This document shows positions 1-8,856 of a stretch of 64,000 nucleotides of DNA, one piece after another. The position numbers and the translations under genes were made by a program. This DNA comes from Betaproteobacteria bacterium (GTDB lineage: Bacteria > Pseudomonadota > Gammaproteobacteria > Burkholderiales > Casimicrobiaceae), in the NCBI GenBank assembly GCA_013298145.1, contig JAAFJO010000004.1:124001-188000 (forward strand). The letters are read 5' to 3'. Position 1 is the first letter of the stretch, and every line of letters starts with the position of its first letter. The notes beneath the pieces were generated by a model that was not told the origin of the DNA, searched no databases, and was given only the letters and a program-made list of their open reading frames with translations.

Positions 1-27
1 TCGGAAAAAACGGATGAAACAGAAAAG

Positions 28-72
28 GTCCATATGAGGAAAAACGAGAGCTTAGCCGCCTCTTATATGGAC
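28..72 (-). terminator. imperfect hairpin downstream of ppa, possible terminator
   Basis: GTCCATAT (28-35) pairs with ATATGGAC (65-72), extended by GAGG/CCTC after a two-base bulge. On the minus strand the hairpin is followed by a T-rich run (CTTTTCTGTTT). It lies about 60 bases past the ppa stop, so a rho-independent terminator for ppa is plausible. The stem is AT-rich and the T-run is interrupted. Confidence 0.4.
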
Positions 73-132
73 TTCAGCCCGAAGTCTGCTTCATCACAAT
101 GGACGTAGAACGGTTTTTCGCTCTTCCCCGCT

Positions 133-675
133 TCAATCGTGCTTTTCTTGTGCTGAGAAACGCTCCATGGCCGCCACAATCTCGCGCTTTGCCTCATCGG
201 CTTCAACCCAGCCCAACACTTTCACAAATTTGCCGGGTTCGAGGTCCTTGTAGTGCTCGAAAAAATGAGTGATTCGATCAACCTCTAGCGGGGGCAAATC
301 GCGCGGACTTTGCACGTTCCGATAAATGCTGGTGAGCTTGTCGACAGGAACGGCGAGCAGCTTTTCATCGCTCCCCGCTTCGTCCTGCATCTTGAGCATC
401 CCGATCGGGCGGCAGCGCACAACCACCCCGGCCATGAGCGGAATCGGCGTCAGCACAAGCACATCTGCCGGGTCGCCATCGCCTGAGAGCGTTCGTGGAA
501 TGTAGCCATAGTTACACGGATAGTGCATGGCCGTAGACATGAAGCGATCAACGAAGATTGCGCCAGAGGCTTTATCGACCTCGTACTTGATCGGCTCTCC
601 GTGCATCGGAATCTCAATGACCACATTTACATCGTTGGGAACGTCTCTGCCGGAGGTCAGTTTGTCAAAACTCAT
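133..675 (-). CDS. ppa: inorganic pyrophosphatase
   Basis: Soluble family I pyrophosphatase. It hydrolyses pyrophosphate to two phosphates in the cytoplasm and so drives biosynthetic polymerisations. The 180-residue length is typical of the bacterial hexameric enzyme. The signature DGDPADVLV with its metal-binding aspartates lies at residues 66-74, the KYE motif at 30-32, and the [10 protein letters not shown] segment at 51-60. The gene is monocistronic and divergent from pcnB across about 330 bases. The ATG start at 675 gives the expected N-terminus. Identification is secure. Confidence 0.97.
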   Translation of the reverse strand: MSFDKLTSGRDVPNDVNVVIEIPMHGEPIKYEVDKASGAIFVDRFMSTAMHYPCNYGYIPRTLSGDGDPADVLVLTPIPLMAGVVVRCRPIGMLKMQDEAGSDEKLLAVPVDKLTSIYRNVQSPRDLPPLEVDRITHFFEHYKDLEPGKFVKVLGWVEADEAKREIVAAMERFSAQEKHD

Positions 676-1006
676 GTCTTAGTTCACTTAAGGAGGATGG
701 GTTAATTCGCGAAGCGGCGATCGATGCGCTAGGCATTCGTATCTGCGGCCATCGAGCCAGTTTGATGCCGGGTCGAAGCTGCAGGTTTCTACGATTTTAG
801 GCGTGCTGGCAGCGCACCGCGCCCGCGCTATACTCGGCCCCAACCGGCGTCGAGGCGTCATCTCGATCTCGCTTCGCAATGCGCGGCCTAATCGACATGA
901 CGGCACTTCGGCGACGGCAACGCCCAAAGCTGCGACCGACAGCTCATACGTCACGACCAGTCTTCGGGTGTTTTTGCGATAGCCATCTGCTTCCGAAGGT
1001 CCATCG
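676..1006. other. intergenic region between divergent ppa and pcnB
   Basis: About 330 bases without a supported gene. It should carry both promoters, but I see no convincing -35/-10 pair or dyad. Short open frames here have no ribosome binding site and no recognisable protein character. Confidence 0.5.
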
Positions 1007-2584
1007 ATGATTAGAGCGCTGCTCGACCGCGTGCTCCCTGAACGCGCACCGAAGCGACGGGAAATCTCCGCCGCCTCTCACAAAATTTCTAAAAGCCACA
1101 TGAGCCGCAACGCGGTGTATGTGTGCGAACGCCTGCAAGAGCAAGGCTTCGAGGCCTACATCGTTGGCGGTGCAGTGCGCGACGCACTGCTAGGCGTTGT
1201 CCCCAAAGACTTCGATGTCGCAACCAACGCACGTCCTGAGCAAATCAAGCATTTGTTCCGACGCGCTTTCATCATTGGTCGACGGTTTCGCCTCGTCCAC
1301 GTGATCTTCGGCGATGAGACGATTGAAGTGTCAACCTTTCGCGCGAACAAAAAAGACGAAGTCGAGGCAGACGCCACAGGGCGCATCGTCTCCGACAACG
1401 TGTACGGTTCGCAAAGCGAAGACGCGATCCGGCGAGATTTCACGATCAACGCGCTCTATTACGATCCAAATAACGAATTGATCGTTGACTACGTCGGCGG
1501 CATGAAAGATGTCGCGGCGCGCACGATGCGTGTGATTGGTAAGGCCGATGTGCGTTATCGCGAGGATCCAGTCAGGATGTTGCGCGCCATTCGGTTGGCG
1601 GTCAAACTGAAGTGCGAAATCGCGCGCACCACCGCGGCTCCCATTAAGAAAAATGCGGCGCTCATCGGAAATGTGCCTGCCGCGCGGCTCTTCGATGAAA
1701 TTCAAAAGCTTTTGCTTTCGGGATATGCGAACGAAACGCTCGCCGCGCTTCGCAGCCACGGTCTCGCAGAGGGCCTTTTGCCGCTCCTCGATTTGATTTA
1801 TGAGCAGCCAGCCGGTCAGCGCTTCATTGAGCTCGCACTCGACGGCACCGATCGGCGCGTGCGCGAAGATAAGCCTGTATCGCCCGCATTTTTGTTTGCA
1901 TGTCTACTTTGGCATGAAGTCGTCAAACGTTGGCAAGCCAATGAGGCGCGAGGCGAACATCGGATTCCTGCGCTGCTGCTCGCGATGGAGCAAGCGCTTG
2001 ATGAGCAACGCGAAACGATCACGCTTCCGCAACGATTCGCTGGCGTCACGCGCGAAATATGGTTGATGCAACCACGGTTTGAGCAGCGCACGTCACGCGC
2101 AGCGCTGCGCTTACTTGAACAAGCGCGATTTCGAGCTGCCTATGACTTCCTTTTGCTTCGGGCCGCAGCAGGCGAGATCGAGCAGGAGCTTGCCGATTGG
2201 TGGACCGAATTCATTGAATCAGACCCGACAATTCGACAGCAACTCATCGATCAGCGTCAGCGAGCACAGGCACGCAATTCGAAAAACAAGCAACGCGAAA
2301 GAACGCGTGGCTACAACTCCCAAGCCGTCGGCATTCGCGATGCACGCGAGGAGCGTGAGCACGTCGAAGCACTACAGGACGACGGGACCGACGCTGAACA
2401 CCACGACGACAACGTCTCGATAGAAACCGCGGGCGTGACCCCCGGCACACCGGAGCGGCGCAAACGCCGTCGCGGCGGGCGCGGGCGCGCGAAGCAGCGG
2501 GCAGAGGAATTCGCCAGCTCGCTCGACGAAACTGCTTCATCGCCACCCGCTACGAGTCCCGCAAAAGCGGATCATCGCGAGTGA
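1007..2584 (+). CDS. pcnB: poly(A) polymerase PcnB
   Basis: Adds 3' poly(A) tails to RNA, marking transcripts and RNA fragments for degradation. The nucleotidyltransferase core begins YIVGGAVRDALLG (residues 51-63), followed by the metal-binding pair Asp68/Asp70 in KDFDVAT. A second conserved segment RRDFTINALYYDP lies near 143-155. The C-terminus is a low-complexity, very basic tail (RRKRRRGGRGRAKQR), usual for proteobacterial PcnB and likely RNA-binding. The start at MIRALLDRV matches the usual betaproteobacterial N-terminus. The stop overlaps the GTG start of folK, so the two genes are translationally coupled. CCA-adding enzyme is the alternative in this superfamily, but length, basic tail and folK linkage favour PcnB. 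Confidence 0.95.
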   Translation: MIRALLDRVLPERAPKRREISAASHKISKSHMSRNAVYVCERLQEQGFEAYIVGGAVRDALLGVVPKDFDVATNARPEQIKHLFRRAFIIGRRFRLVHVIFGDETIEVSTFRANKKDEVEADATGRIVSDNVYGSQSEDAIRRDFTINALYYDPNNELIVDYVGGMKDVAARTMRVIGKADVRYREDPVRMLRAIRLAVKLKCEIARTTAAPIKKNAALIGNVPAARLFDEIQKLLLSGYANETLAALRSHGLAEGLLPLLDLIYEQPAGQRFIELALDGTDRRVREDKPVSPAFLFACLLWHEVVKRWQANEARGEHRIPALLLAMEQALDEQRETITLPQRFAGVTREIWLMQPRFEQRTSRAALRLLEQARFRAAYDFLLLRAAAGEIEQELADWWTEFIESDPTIRQQLIDQRQRAQARNSKNKQRERTRGYNSQAVGIRDAREEREHVEALQDDGTDAEHHDDNVSIETAGVTPGTPERRKRRRGGRGRAKQRAEEFASSLDETASSPPATSPAKADHRE

Positions 2585-3102
2585 TCGGCACGCCCGCAAC
2601 GCAGCGCGTATTCGTCGCGCTCGGTGCAAATCTCGGCAACCCCGTTGAGCAGCTTACCCAAGCGCGCCGTGCGATCGGAACGTTGGCGGGCGTGGGCCCG
2701 CTGCGTGCATCGTCGCTCTACCGAAGCGCCGCGCTGGGTTCGCGCGAACCGCAGCCCGACTATTTGAACGCGGTTGTGCAGTTTGAGAGCTCGCTTAATG
2801 CGCTCAGTCTATGGCGCGCCCTAGCGCAGATTGAGCGCGCGCTGGGTCGGGTGCGGTTCGGCGTGCGAAACGCTGCGCGCACGATCGATATTGATTTATT
2901 GCTTTTCGGCGAAGCGGTGCTCAATTCACCTGAGCTGACCTTGCCACATCCACGGATGCACGAACGGGCCTTCGTACTCGCTCCGTTGGTCGAGCTGGCC
3001 CCGGAGCTCGCGATTCCAGGCAAGGGATCCGCAAGCGCGTTACGGGGCAAGCTCAGCGCCCAAAGTTGTGAACGTGTTGCAGAATCTGGCGCATGGAGCT
3101 AA
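2581..3102 (+). CDS. folK: 6-hydroxymethyl-7,8-dihydropterin pyrophosphokinase (HPPK)
   Basis: Transfers pyrophosphate from ATP to 6-hydroxymethyl-7,8-dihydropterin, the step before dihydropteroate synthase in folate synthesis. Diagnostic segments are VALGANLGNP near the N-terminus, QPDYLNAVVQ near residue 58, RTIDIDLLLFGE near 100 and LPHPRMHERAFVLAPL near 121, covering the ATP and pterin sites. The GTG start at 2581 sits inside the pcnB stop (GTGA overlap), and the 3' end overlaps the next gene by 10 bases, so pcnB-folK-kinase form one operon. Length of 173 residues is normal. Confidence 0.95.
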   Translation: MIGTPATQRVFVALGANLGNPVEQLTQARRAIGTLAGVGPLRASSLYRSAALGSREPQPDYLNAVVQFESSLNALSLWRALAQIERALGRVRFGVRNAARTIDIDLLLFGEAVLNSPELTLPHPRMHERAFVLAPLVELAPELAIPGKGSASALRGKLSAQSCERVAESGAWS

Positions 3103-3737
3103 CCGAACTTCGCTACATCGTTGTTGAAGGCGTGATTGGCGCGGGCAAAACCTCGCTCGCTCGCCGATTGGGCGATCATCTGCGCGCAGAAACCGTATTC
3201 GAGCGCGCAAGTGACAACCCGTTTCTCGAACGCTTCTATAGTGATCGCGAACGCTACGCGCTGGCGACCCAACTAAATTTCTTATTTCAACGTGCGGACC
3301 AACTGCGACCGCTCGCGCAGCAGGGCTTGTTTACGCAAACCGTCGTCGGCGATTTCTTGCTCGACAAAGATCCGATCTTTGCGCGGCTCACACTTTCAGA
3401 CGACGAGCACGCGCTCTACACGAAGGTCTACGAATTTCTCGCCCCGCAAGCGCCCGCACCTGACTTAGTGATTGTGCTGCAAGCTTCCATTGAAAATCTG
3501 CTCGCGCGCATCGAACGGCGAGGCATCCGCTACGAGCGTGGCATCGAACGTGACTATTTGCGTCGCCTTGCAGACGCTTATGCACGACACTTCCATCACT
3601 ATGATCGGGCACCGACTTTGTTTGTCAACACTGACGAATTGAACTTCGTCGACAAACCATCGCACCTGAGCCTTTTGCTAGGAAAGATTGCCGAAATGCG
3701 CAGCCATCGCGAATTCTTTTCCATGACGTCGGCATAG
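3093..3737 (+). CDS. deoxynucleoside kinase family protein
   Basis: Deoxyadenosine/deoxyguanosine kinase-like enzyme that phosphorylates deoxynucleosides in a salvage route. The P-loop GVIGAGKT is at residues 13-20 and the family's DFLLDKDPIFA segment near 87-97. An arginine-rich lid-like region (ARIERRGIRYERG) lies near 138-150. Length of 214 residues fits. It overlaps folK by 10 bases, and a folK-dNK pair is common in betaproteobacteria, often followed by panB, which is absent here. Substrate preference cannot be read from sequence. Confidence 0.88.
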   Translation: MELTELRYIVVEGVIGAGKTSLARRLGDHLRAETVFERASDNPFLERFYSDRERYALATQLNFLFQRADQLRPLAQQGLFTQTVVGDFLLDKDPIFARLTLSDDEHALYTKVYEFLAPQAPAPDLVIVLQASIENLLARIERRGIRYERGIERDYLRRLADAYARHFHHYDRAPTLFVNTDELNFVDKPSHLSLLLGKIAEMRSHREFFSMTSA

Positions 3738-3815
3738 AAGTTCGTAGAGTTGGATCCGTTGGACTTCGGCGGTAAACTCATAGGGTTTTAACCCTCAAGA
3801 TTTCGACCGGAGGCT

Positions 3816-3841
3816 TTCCGCAACACTGCGATGTTGCGGAA
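3816..3841. repeat. perfect hairpin upstream of or overlapping the fimV start
   Basis: TTCCGCAACA (3816-3825) and TGTTGCGGAA (3832-3841) form a 10-bp perfect stem with loop CTGCGA. A similar TTCCGGAATGAC string follows at about 3864. The hairpin would bury an ATG at 3841, favouring the ATG at 3871 as the fimV start. It may be a REP-type element or a terminator-like structure after the kinase gene. Confidence 0.5.
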
Positions 3842-3870
3842 TGATTTCGAGTTGCGCCGTCCGTTCCGGA

Positions 3871-5910
3871 ATGACCTCACGAGATCATCTACGCACTGCA
3901 CCGTTTTCTGTTCGCACACTAGCGTTTGCCGCGCTTTGCGCTGTGAACGCGCCGGTGCACGCGCTCTCGTTAGGCGGCGAACGTGTAACGAGCTTCCTAG
4001 GGCAACCGCTGCGGATTGAAATTCCGATTCAATCATCGGCGGGTGAAGACAGCTGGGATCTCAACTGCTTCGCGCTTGCCGCTGCGCCTCGCGCCGAAGG
4101 CGTTGCGCTCTTGCGGCAGGGGCGAATTGAGCTTTCGGCAGATCGTAAGCGGTTGATCGTGCGCACCTATGCGTCGGTAGATGATCCGGCGCTCAAGTTT
4201 GCGGTGGACGTGGGCTGCGATTCGAAATTGCGGCGCGAGTACACCGTTCTGCTCGATCCTGCGCCCGCCTACTCGCCTGCAACACTCCCCACGCGCGACG
4301 CCAGCGCGGAGGCGCCTTCGCGGGGTGAACTTGCGCCAGCGACGGCCTCGCCGCCCATCGCGCCCATCGCGCCCATCGCAGCCGCAGCATCGACAAGAGA
4401 GCCCGGCCCGCGCACGCCAAACCGCGCATCTAGCGAATCCGAAAGTAGACGAAAGAGCGCAGCAAACGCTGGAACAGCGCCGCGGAGTGCGCGCTCAGCG
4501 GCGGCTGCGCCCTCGCGTCTGGTAGTCAAAGGCAGTGACGCCGCGATTGATGCCGCCTCGCTTGCCGCACTTGCGGTACCTCGCCTGCGCATCAGTGGCG
4601 ATTTGCCTCCGTGGGCAGGCCTAGACTCGCCCGTGGGCCCAGCGGGCGCGCAGCCACTTGACGAACTAGCCGCTGCGATTGCCAAAGAACGGCGAGCGCG
4701 ACTTGCCAACGCGCCCATCGAGGAGGATCTGCCAGCTCGGCTCGAGGCCGATCTCGTTGTGGCAAAGAAGCGGATCGCGGAACTCCAGCTACAACTTTCG
4801 GCCGCAAGCCCGGAAGCGACTGGGGCGAAAACAAGTCAATCGTCTGAAGCGAAGCTTCCTGAAACATCCTCTCCGCCCACAAAAGTTGCGGACGCAAGCT
4901 CGAAAGCTAAAAATACAGAGCCATCGTTTTTCGACCTGGCTCGCGACTGGATGTGGATCCCTGCCCTACTCGCCGTCGCTGGGCTCATTGGCTATTTGGT
5001 CACGTCTTGGCGCCGTCAGAAAGCTAAGCGTACCGAGTGGGCCTCAATCAACGAGGTCACGGTTGTCCAACGCGGCGAGGCTGCCGAAAACGCTCCGTTC
5101 AGCGATACCGATGAAGCTTTCACAGAGAGCGGTGCCACGCAGCGTCTTGGCCCGAGTCATGCCGACGCAGGCGCTTCAGACCAGCCGCTCACAATCTCGC
5201 CCCTGACCGGCACAGCCCCAGCCAGCGAATCCACGTTAGCGTCGCGCGCAGAGGCGAAAGCGCGACTCGATAGCCCGCTCTTCCATCTCAACCAGTCGGC
5301 AGCGCAGGTCGACGTGAGTGAGCTCTCACAAGTTACTGACGAAGCCCAGGTTTACGCTGATCTGGGGCGCACCAACGAAGCCATCGAAATTCTTGCCCAC
5401 CATATCGATTCGGTGGACGGCGATCGCCCTTCGCCCGCGCCGTGGCTCATGATGTTTGATCTGTTCCGTAAAGCGAATCGCCGCGCGGATTATGATCGGC
5501 TGGCGCCTAAGTTTCGCAAGCTCTTCAATGGCCGCTTACCGGAATGGGATGACTACGGGCGTGAGCTCGCGCTCGACGACGGCCTGGAAGCATTTCCGCA
5601 CCTTGTCTCTCGCATTGAGCGCGATTGGGGCACCGCCGAAGTGCGGCCATTCCTCGACGAACTTCTCTACGACAATCGCGGCGGATCTCGCCTCGGTTTC
5701 AGTCTTCCTGCGTATCGCGATTTGTTATTGCTGCTCCAGGTTCACGATCAGCTCGCGATGGATCAACACTTAAGTGTTCGGAAAGATCGCGAATCGCCCG
5801 GTGCGAACGACAACGATGGCACGCCGAAATGGGATTTGTCGCTCGAGATGATGGAAGCGCCGAAGCCCGGCGAGCTCGACGCGTTTCTGAAAAGTCGCGA
5901 CCCGTCCTAA
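3871..5910 (+). CDS. fimV: FimV-family protein
   Basis: FimV proteins are inner-membrane, peptidoglycan-associated organisers of polar type IV pili and related functions. From ATG 3871 the protein is 679 residues. It has a signal peptide ending near ...APVHA, then the FimV N-terminal domain (LSLGGERVTSFLGQPLRIEI), an Ala/Pro/Ser-rich stretch, a short coiled coil (about 285-315), one membrane segment (WMWIPALLAVAGLIGYLV, about 365-382), and a C-terminal TPR/FimV region with VYADLGRTNEAIEIL and RLPEWDDYGRELA. No LysM motif is visible, and the protein is shorter than Pseudomonas FimV. An in-frame ATG at 3841 would add 10 residues but lies in a hairpin. No other pilus genes are nearby. Confidence 0.82.
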   Translation: MTSRDHLRTAPFSVRTLAFAALCAVNAPVHALSLGGERVTSFLGQPLRIEIPIQSSAGEDSWDLNCFALAAAPRAEGVALLRQGRIELSADRKRLIVRTYASVDDPALKFAVDVGCDSKLRREYTVLLDPAPAYSPATLPTRDASAEAPSRGELAPATASPPIAPIAPIAAAASTREPGPRTPNRASSESESRRKSAANAGTAPRSARSAAAAPSRLVVKGSDAAIDAASLAALAVPRLRISGDLPPWAGLDSPVGPAGAQPLDELAAAIAKERRARLANAPIEEDLPARLEADLVVAKKRIAELQLQLSAASPEATGAKTSQSSEAKLPETSSPPTKVADASSKAKNTEPSFFDLARDWMWIPALLAVAGLIGYLVTSWRRQKAKRTEWASINEVTVVQRGEAAENAPFSDTDEAFTESGATQRLGPSHADAGASDQPLTISPLTGTAPASESTLASRAEAKARLDSPLFHLNQSAAQVDVSELSQVTDEAQVYADLGRTNEAIEILAHHIDSVDGDRPSPAPWLMMFDLFRKANRRADYDRLAPKFRKLFNGRLPEWDDYGRELALDDGLEAFPHLVSRIERDWGTAEVRPFLDELLYDNRGGSRLGFSLPAYRDLLLLLQVHDQLAMDQHLSVRKDRESPGANDNDGTPKWDLSLEMMEAPKPGELDAFLKSRDPS

Positions 5911-6077
5911 AGCGCTGCGCATAGCTCGTCTGTACCCCAAGGCCGAGGAAAATCCTCGAAAGCGACCGAGCATGCTCGCGCGCTCTCGGATGTTTCAAGC
6001 AATTTGAGAATAGCTCACGGGCACGCTAGGGTGACTCAGTGCACCGTTTCGGCCAGCAGCAACGCGAAGTCGATGCG

Positions 6078-6647
6078 CTACTGAATCGCGTTACAGAGCG
6101 GACGTTTGAGCGAGAGGCCGCCGGTTTGGGGGGTGACCATGAACTCGCACGCGTCGTAGCCCTGCGATTTAATCCGCCCGATGATCTCAGCAAGCGTTGC
6201 TTGCGGCAGCGCAGCTGTTCGCGACAGCACCCAGCCGTAGCGGCGCGTAGGATGACCGATCACGGCCCAGCGGTACTGGGGGTCAAGCTCGATCACCCAA
6301 TAATCGCCCCCCGCCCAATAGCGGTAAGCGCCGAAAAGATCAAGAAACGTGACCGTTAATTTCGATGAACCGGCCGCACCCTCGACTCGCGCGCGCCCTT
6401 CCGCTTTCTCGCGCCCTGCATCGGCGCGCGTACAGGTGTTTTCAACGCGCACTTCGCCGGATTCAAGTGCGGTGTATTCGGCAATGGTGTCGCGCACGCA
6501 TTTGCGCTGGAAAAACTGCGGAATCGATGCAACCTCGTGCCACTTTCCAAGGTAGCGATCAAGCTGTAGCTTTTCCACCGATTTCACGTCGGTCGCAAAC
6601 GCAAATTGCGATGTAACGCAGACCGCGAGGAACGCCGCGTAGCCCAT
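6078..6647 (-). CDS. lipocalin family protein (Blc-like)
   Basis: Bacterial lipocalin, an eight-stranded barrel that binds hydrophobic molecules in the envelope. With the ATG at 6647 the protein has 189 residues and begins with a signal peptide (MGYAAFLAVCVTSQFAFA). The lipocalin signature YLGKWHEVASIPQFFQ follows at about residues 32-47. The later RWAVIGHPTRRYGWVLSRT segment is typical of Blc. No lipobox cysteine is visible, so it may be soluble in the periplasm, unlike E. coli Blc. An upstream in-frame start at 6758 would overlap the aldolase gene and place 37 residues before the signal peptide, so it was rejected. It lies 67 bases after the aldolase and may be cotranscribed. Confidence 0.85.
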   Translation of the reverse strand: MGYAAFLAVCVTSQFAFATDVKSVEKLQLDRYLGKWHEVASIPQFFQRKCVRDTIAEYTALESGEVRVENTCTRADAGREKAEGRARVEGAAGSSKLTVTFLDLFGAYRYWAGGDYWVIELDPQYRWAVIGHPTRRYGWVLSRTAALPQATLAEIIGRIKSQGYDACEFMVTPQTGGLSLKRPLCNAIQ

Positions 6648-6714
6648 CCCAGAACGCAAGCGCGCAGAGTGTCCTTCCGACACGCGCACAGTCTTGGCGG
6701 CACCACAAATCACA

Positions 6715-7509
6715 TCAATAGCCACTTTGCGATCCAGTAGCGCTAGAAGCCGAGGCAAGCGCCGTCTCGATTGCCGCCTTCGCAGCGGCTGCCAAAAGAC
6801 TGCCTTCGTGACCCAGCGTCGCTAAGTCAAAACCCTGTGCGCGGCGTTTCGCACCGGCCGCGCCGTTTGCGCAGAAGATGCCGCAAAACTTTCCGTGCGC
6901 GCGCGCACGTGCGAGGATGTGAGCAATCGTTTCGACCACGCGCTGATCGGTAAAGTCGCTTCCGGGCTTAGCACCCAGGCAGAGCGCTAAATCATTGGGG
7001 CCGATGTACACGCCATCGACACCGGGTGTGCTCAAAATATCGTCAAGATTCGCGATGCCCTCACGCGTTTCGATCATCGCAAACACAACGATTTCTTGGT
7101 TAGCGTGTTCGAAATAATCAGCGCCGCCGTAGAGAAGTCCGCGCGCGGGCCCGTAGCTGCGCCCGCCGAGCGGTTCGTAGCGCGCTGCATGCACAAGTTT
7201 TTTCGCCTCCTGCGCCGTGTTGATCATCGGGCAGATGATGCCGTACGCGCCCGCATCGAGGGCGTGCATGATGATTGCGGGATCATTCCACGGCACGCGC
7301 ACGATAGGTGTCGCGGGCGTCGCAGACAGCGCTTGCAGCATGGGAAGCATTTGATGGAAGTCGAACATGCCGTGCTGGCAATCGACCGTCACGCTATCAA
7401 AACCTGCATGCCCCATGATCTCCGCAGAGAACGTTGATCCTAGCGCAAGCCAACCGTTTGTGGTTCGCTCGCCAGCAAGCATTTTTCGTTTCAGTTCGTT
7501 TTTTCTCAT
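6715..7509 (-). CDS. HpcH/HpaI aldolase/citrate lyase family protein
   Basis: Class II metal-dependent aldolase of the 4-hydroxy-2-oxoheptanedioate/2-dehydro-3-deoxy-glucarate type. Such enzymes cleave 2-keto-3-deoxy acids to pyruvate and an aldehyde. Family landmarks visible are FDSVTVDCQHGMFDF (substrate/base region, about 37-51), PIVRVPWNDP near 68, GAYGIICPMINTAQEA near 87, GGRSYGPAR near 115 and the metal-site segment MIETREGIANLDDI near 145, then GVYIGPNDLA. Length of 264 residues is usual. No aromatic catabolic or sugar-acid genes lie beside it, so the physiological substrate is unknown. Confidence 0.9.
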   Translation of the reverse strand: MRKNELKRKMLAGERTTNGWLALGSTFSAEIMGHAGFDSVTVDCQHGMFDFHQMLPMLQALSATPATPIVRVPWNDPAIIMHALDAGAYGIICPMINTAQEAKKLVHAARYEPLGGRSYGPARGLLYGGADYFEHANQEIVVFAMIETREGIANLDDILSTPGVDGVYIGPNDLALCLGAKPGSDFTDQRVVETIAHILARARAHGKFCGIFCANGAAGAKRRAQGFDLATLGHEGSLLAAAAKAAIETALASASSATGSQSGY

Positions 7510-7653
7510 TGTAAAAAGGGTATCTGAGTATTGCGCCGCGTGGGGGGGTGTTCACTGGGATTCACCATCATGCGGCCGAACTGCCCGACGGTGGCTCGAT
7601 TGTGATTCAAACGCGATTAAAACGCATAGCGCGAAGCGTACTCGAAGGCGATG

Positions 7654-8820
7654 TCAGCCCGCACGCAACGAGTCCACAATTTCCATACGTGCTGCTTTGA
7701 AACTTGGCAGAAAACCGCCGATGAAGCCCATCCCAATCGCAAAGATGAGCGACTGAATCACGATCGCAGGCGTGAGATAGAAACCAAACGCCAGCTGCGA
7801 GAACGACGCAAAGTTCAACGTACTCACCGTAAAGAGTTGCAGGAACGAAGCGGCGATCAACCCTATCAAGCCGCCCACCAACGCAAGCAGCAGGCTCTCG
7901 CCAAGGAAGGCGACCAGAATCGAGGCACGTCGAAACCCAAGGGCGCGAAGCGTTCCGATTTCGCCGATTCGACTGGCCACCGATGAATACATCGTAATCG
8001 CCGCACCGATCACTGCGCCAATCGAAAAGATGATCGATAGCGTGAGCCCGAGGATCGAGAGAAAGGTCGATAGCGCCTTACTTTGCTCTTCGTAAAACGC
8101 GGGCTCGGCTTTCACATCGAGCTTGAGCCGCACATCGCCTTCAATGGCTTTTTGCAGCCGCGAAAGCGCATCGTCATCCACGAGCTTCACCACCATCGAC
8201 GAATAGGCGACGCGCCGAAACGCTTGTCCCAGCTGTTCAACATCGCCCCACGCTTCGGAATCAAACCCGCTCGATTGGCCATCGAACACGCCCACAATCC
8301 GCCAATCGCGCGCGGCGAATCGGATCGTGTCACCCACCGCCATGTTGGCGAAACCCGCGTTCACCGATTTCCCCACCACAATTTCGCTCGCTCCCGGCTG
8401 AAACCATCGGCCTTCTTGAATTTTTACTTGGGGTCGTAAATCAATTCCAACAGGCGCTAGCCCTCGAACAATCACGTTTTGCGGCTTAGTGTCCCCTTTC
8501 TTTGGTGCGCCAATTAGCACGACGATTTCTTTCGAAGACAACGGTCTGCCCTGTGCGTCGCGCGCCACCTCGGTCAGTGTTTCGATGAGTGCGGCTTGAT
8601 CGCGCGACACGCCGCTTTGAATCTCGGTTTGCGCACCTTGCCGCAGCAAAATCGCGTTGTCCCAACTGCCGGTACCGACGAGCGTTTTTTTAAGGCCCGC
8701 ATCGAGCATGAGCACGGCAGCGAACACGAAAACAACGAGCGCCATGCCGCTGGCGGTGAGCGCCGTGGTGAGTCGCCTCGTCCACAAATTGCGGGCGATG
8801 TAGGTGAAGGGAATTTTCAT
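7654..8820 (-). CDS. ABC transporter permease, FtsX/MacB type
   Basis: Type VII ABC permease: an N-terminal membrane helix (TTALTASGMALVVFVFAAVLML), a periplasmic MacB core domain of about 230 residues, and three C-terminal FtsX helices (for example LSIIFSIGAVIGAAITMYSS). Such proteins act as mechanotransmitters or move lipoproteins or peptides out of the inner membrane. It lies 36 bases after a second permease of the same family, so the pair probably forms a heterodimer. No ATPase or membrane-fusion gene adjoins them. Substrate unknown. Confidence 0.88.
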   Translation of the reverse strand: MKIPFTYIARNLWTRRLTTALTASGMALVVFVFAAVLMLDAGLKKTLVGTGSWDNAILLRQGAQTEIQSGVSRDQAALIETLTEVARDAQGRPLSSKEIVVLIGAPKKGDTKPQNVIVRGLAPVGIDLRPQVKIQEGRWFQPGASEIVVGKSVNAGFANMAVGDTIRFAARDWRIVGVFDGQSSGFDSEAWGDVEQLGQAFRRVAYSSMVVKLVDDDALSRLQKAIEGDVRLKLDVKAEPAFYEEQSKALSTFLSILGLTLSIIFSIGAVIGAAITMYSSVASRIGEIGTLRALGFRRASILVAFLGESLLLALVGGLIGLIAASFLQLFTVSTLNFASFSQLAFGFYLTPAIVIQSLIFAIGMGFIGGFLPSFKAARMEIVDSLRAG

Positions 8821-8856
8821 GCGTGCGACCGCGCGCAGGGCGGCAGATCTATGCGT

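Noticed and set aside
5944..5958. CGAGGA-AAA-TCCTCG palindrome after fimV
   Set aside because: Stem too short and no T-run on either strand, so it is not called as a terminator.
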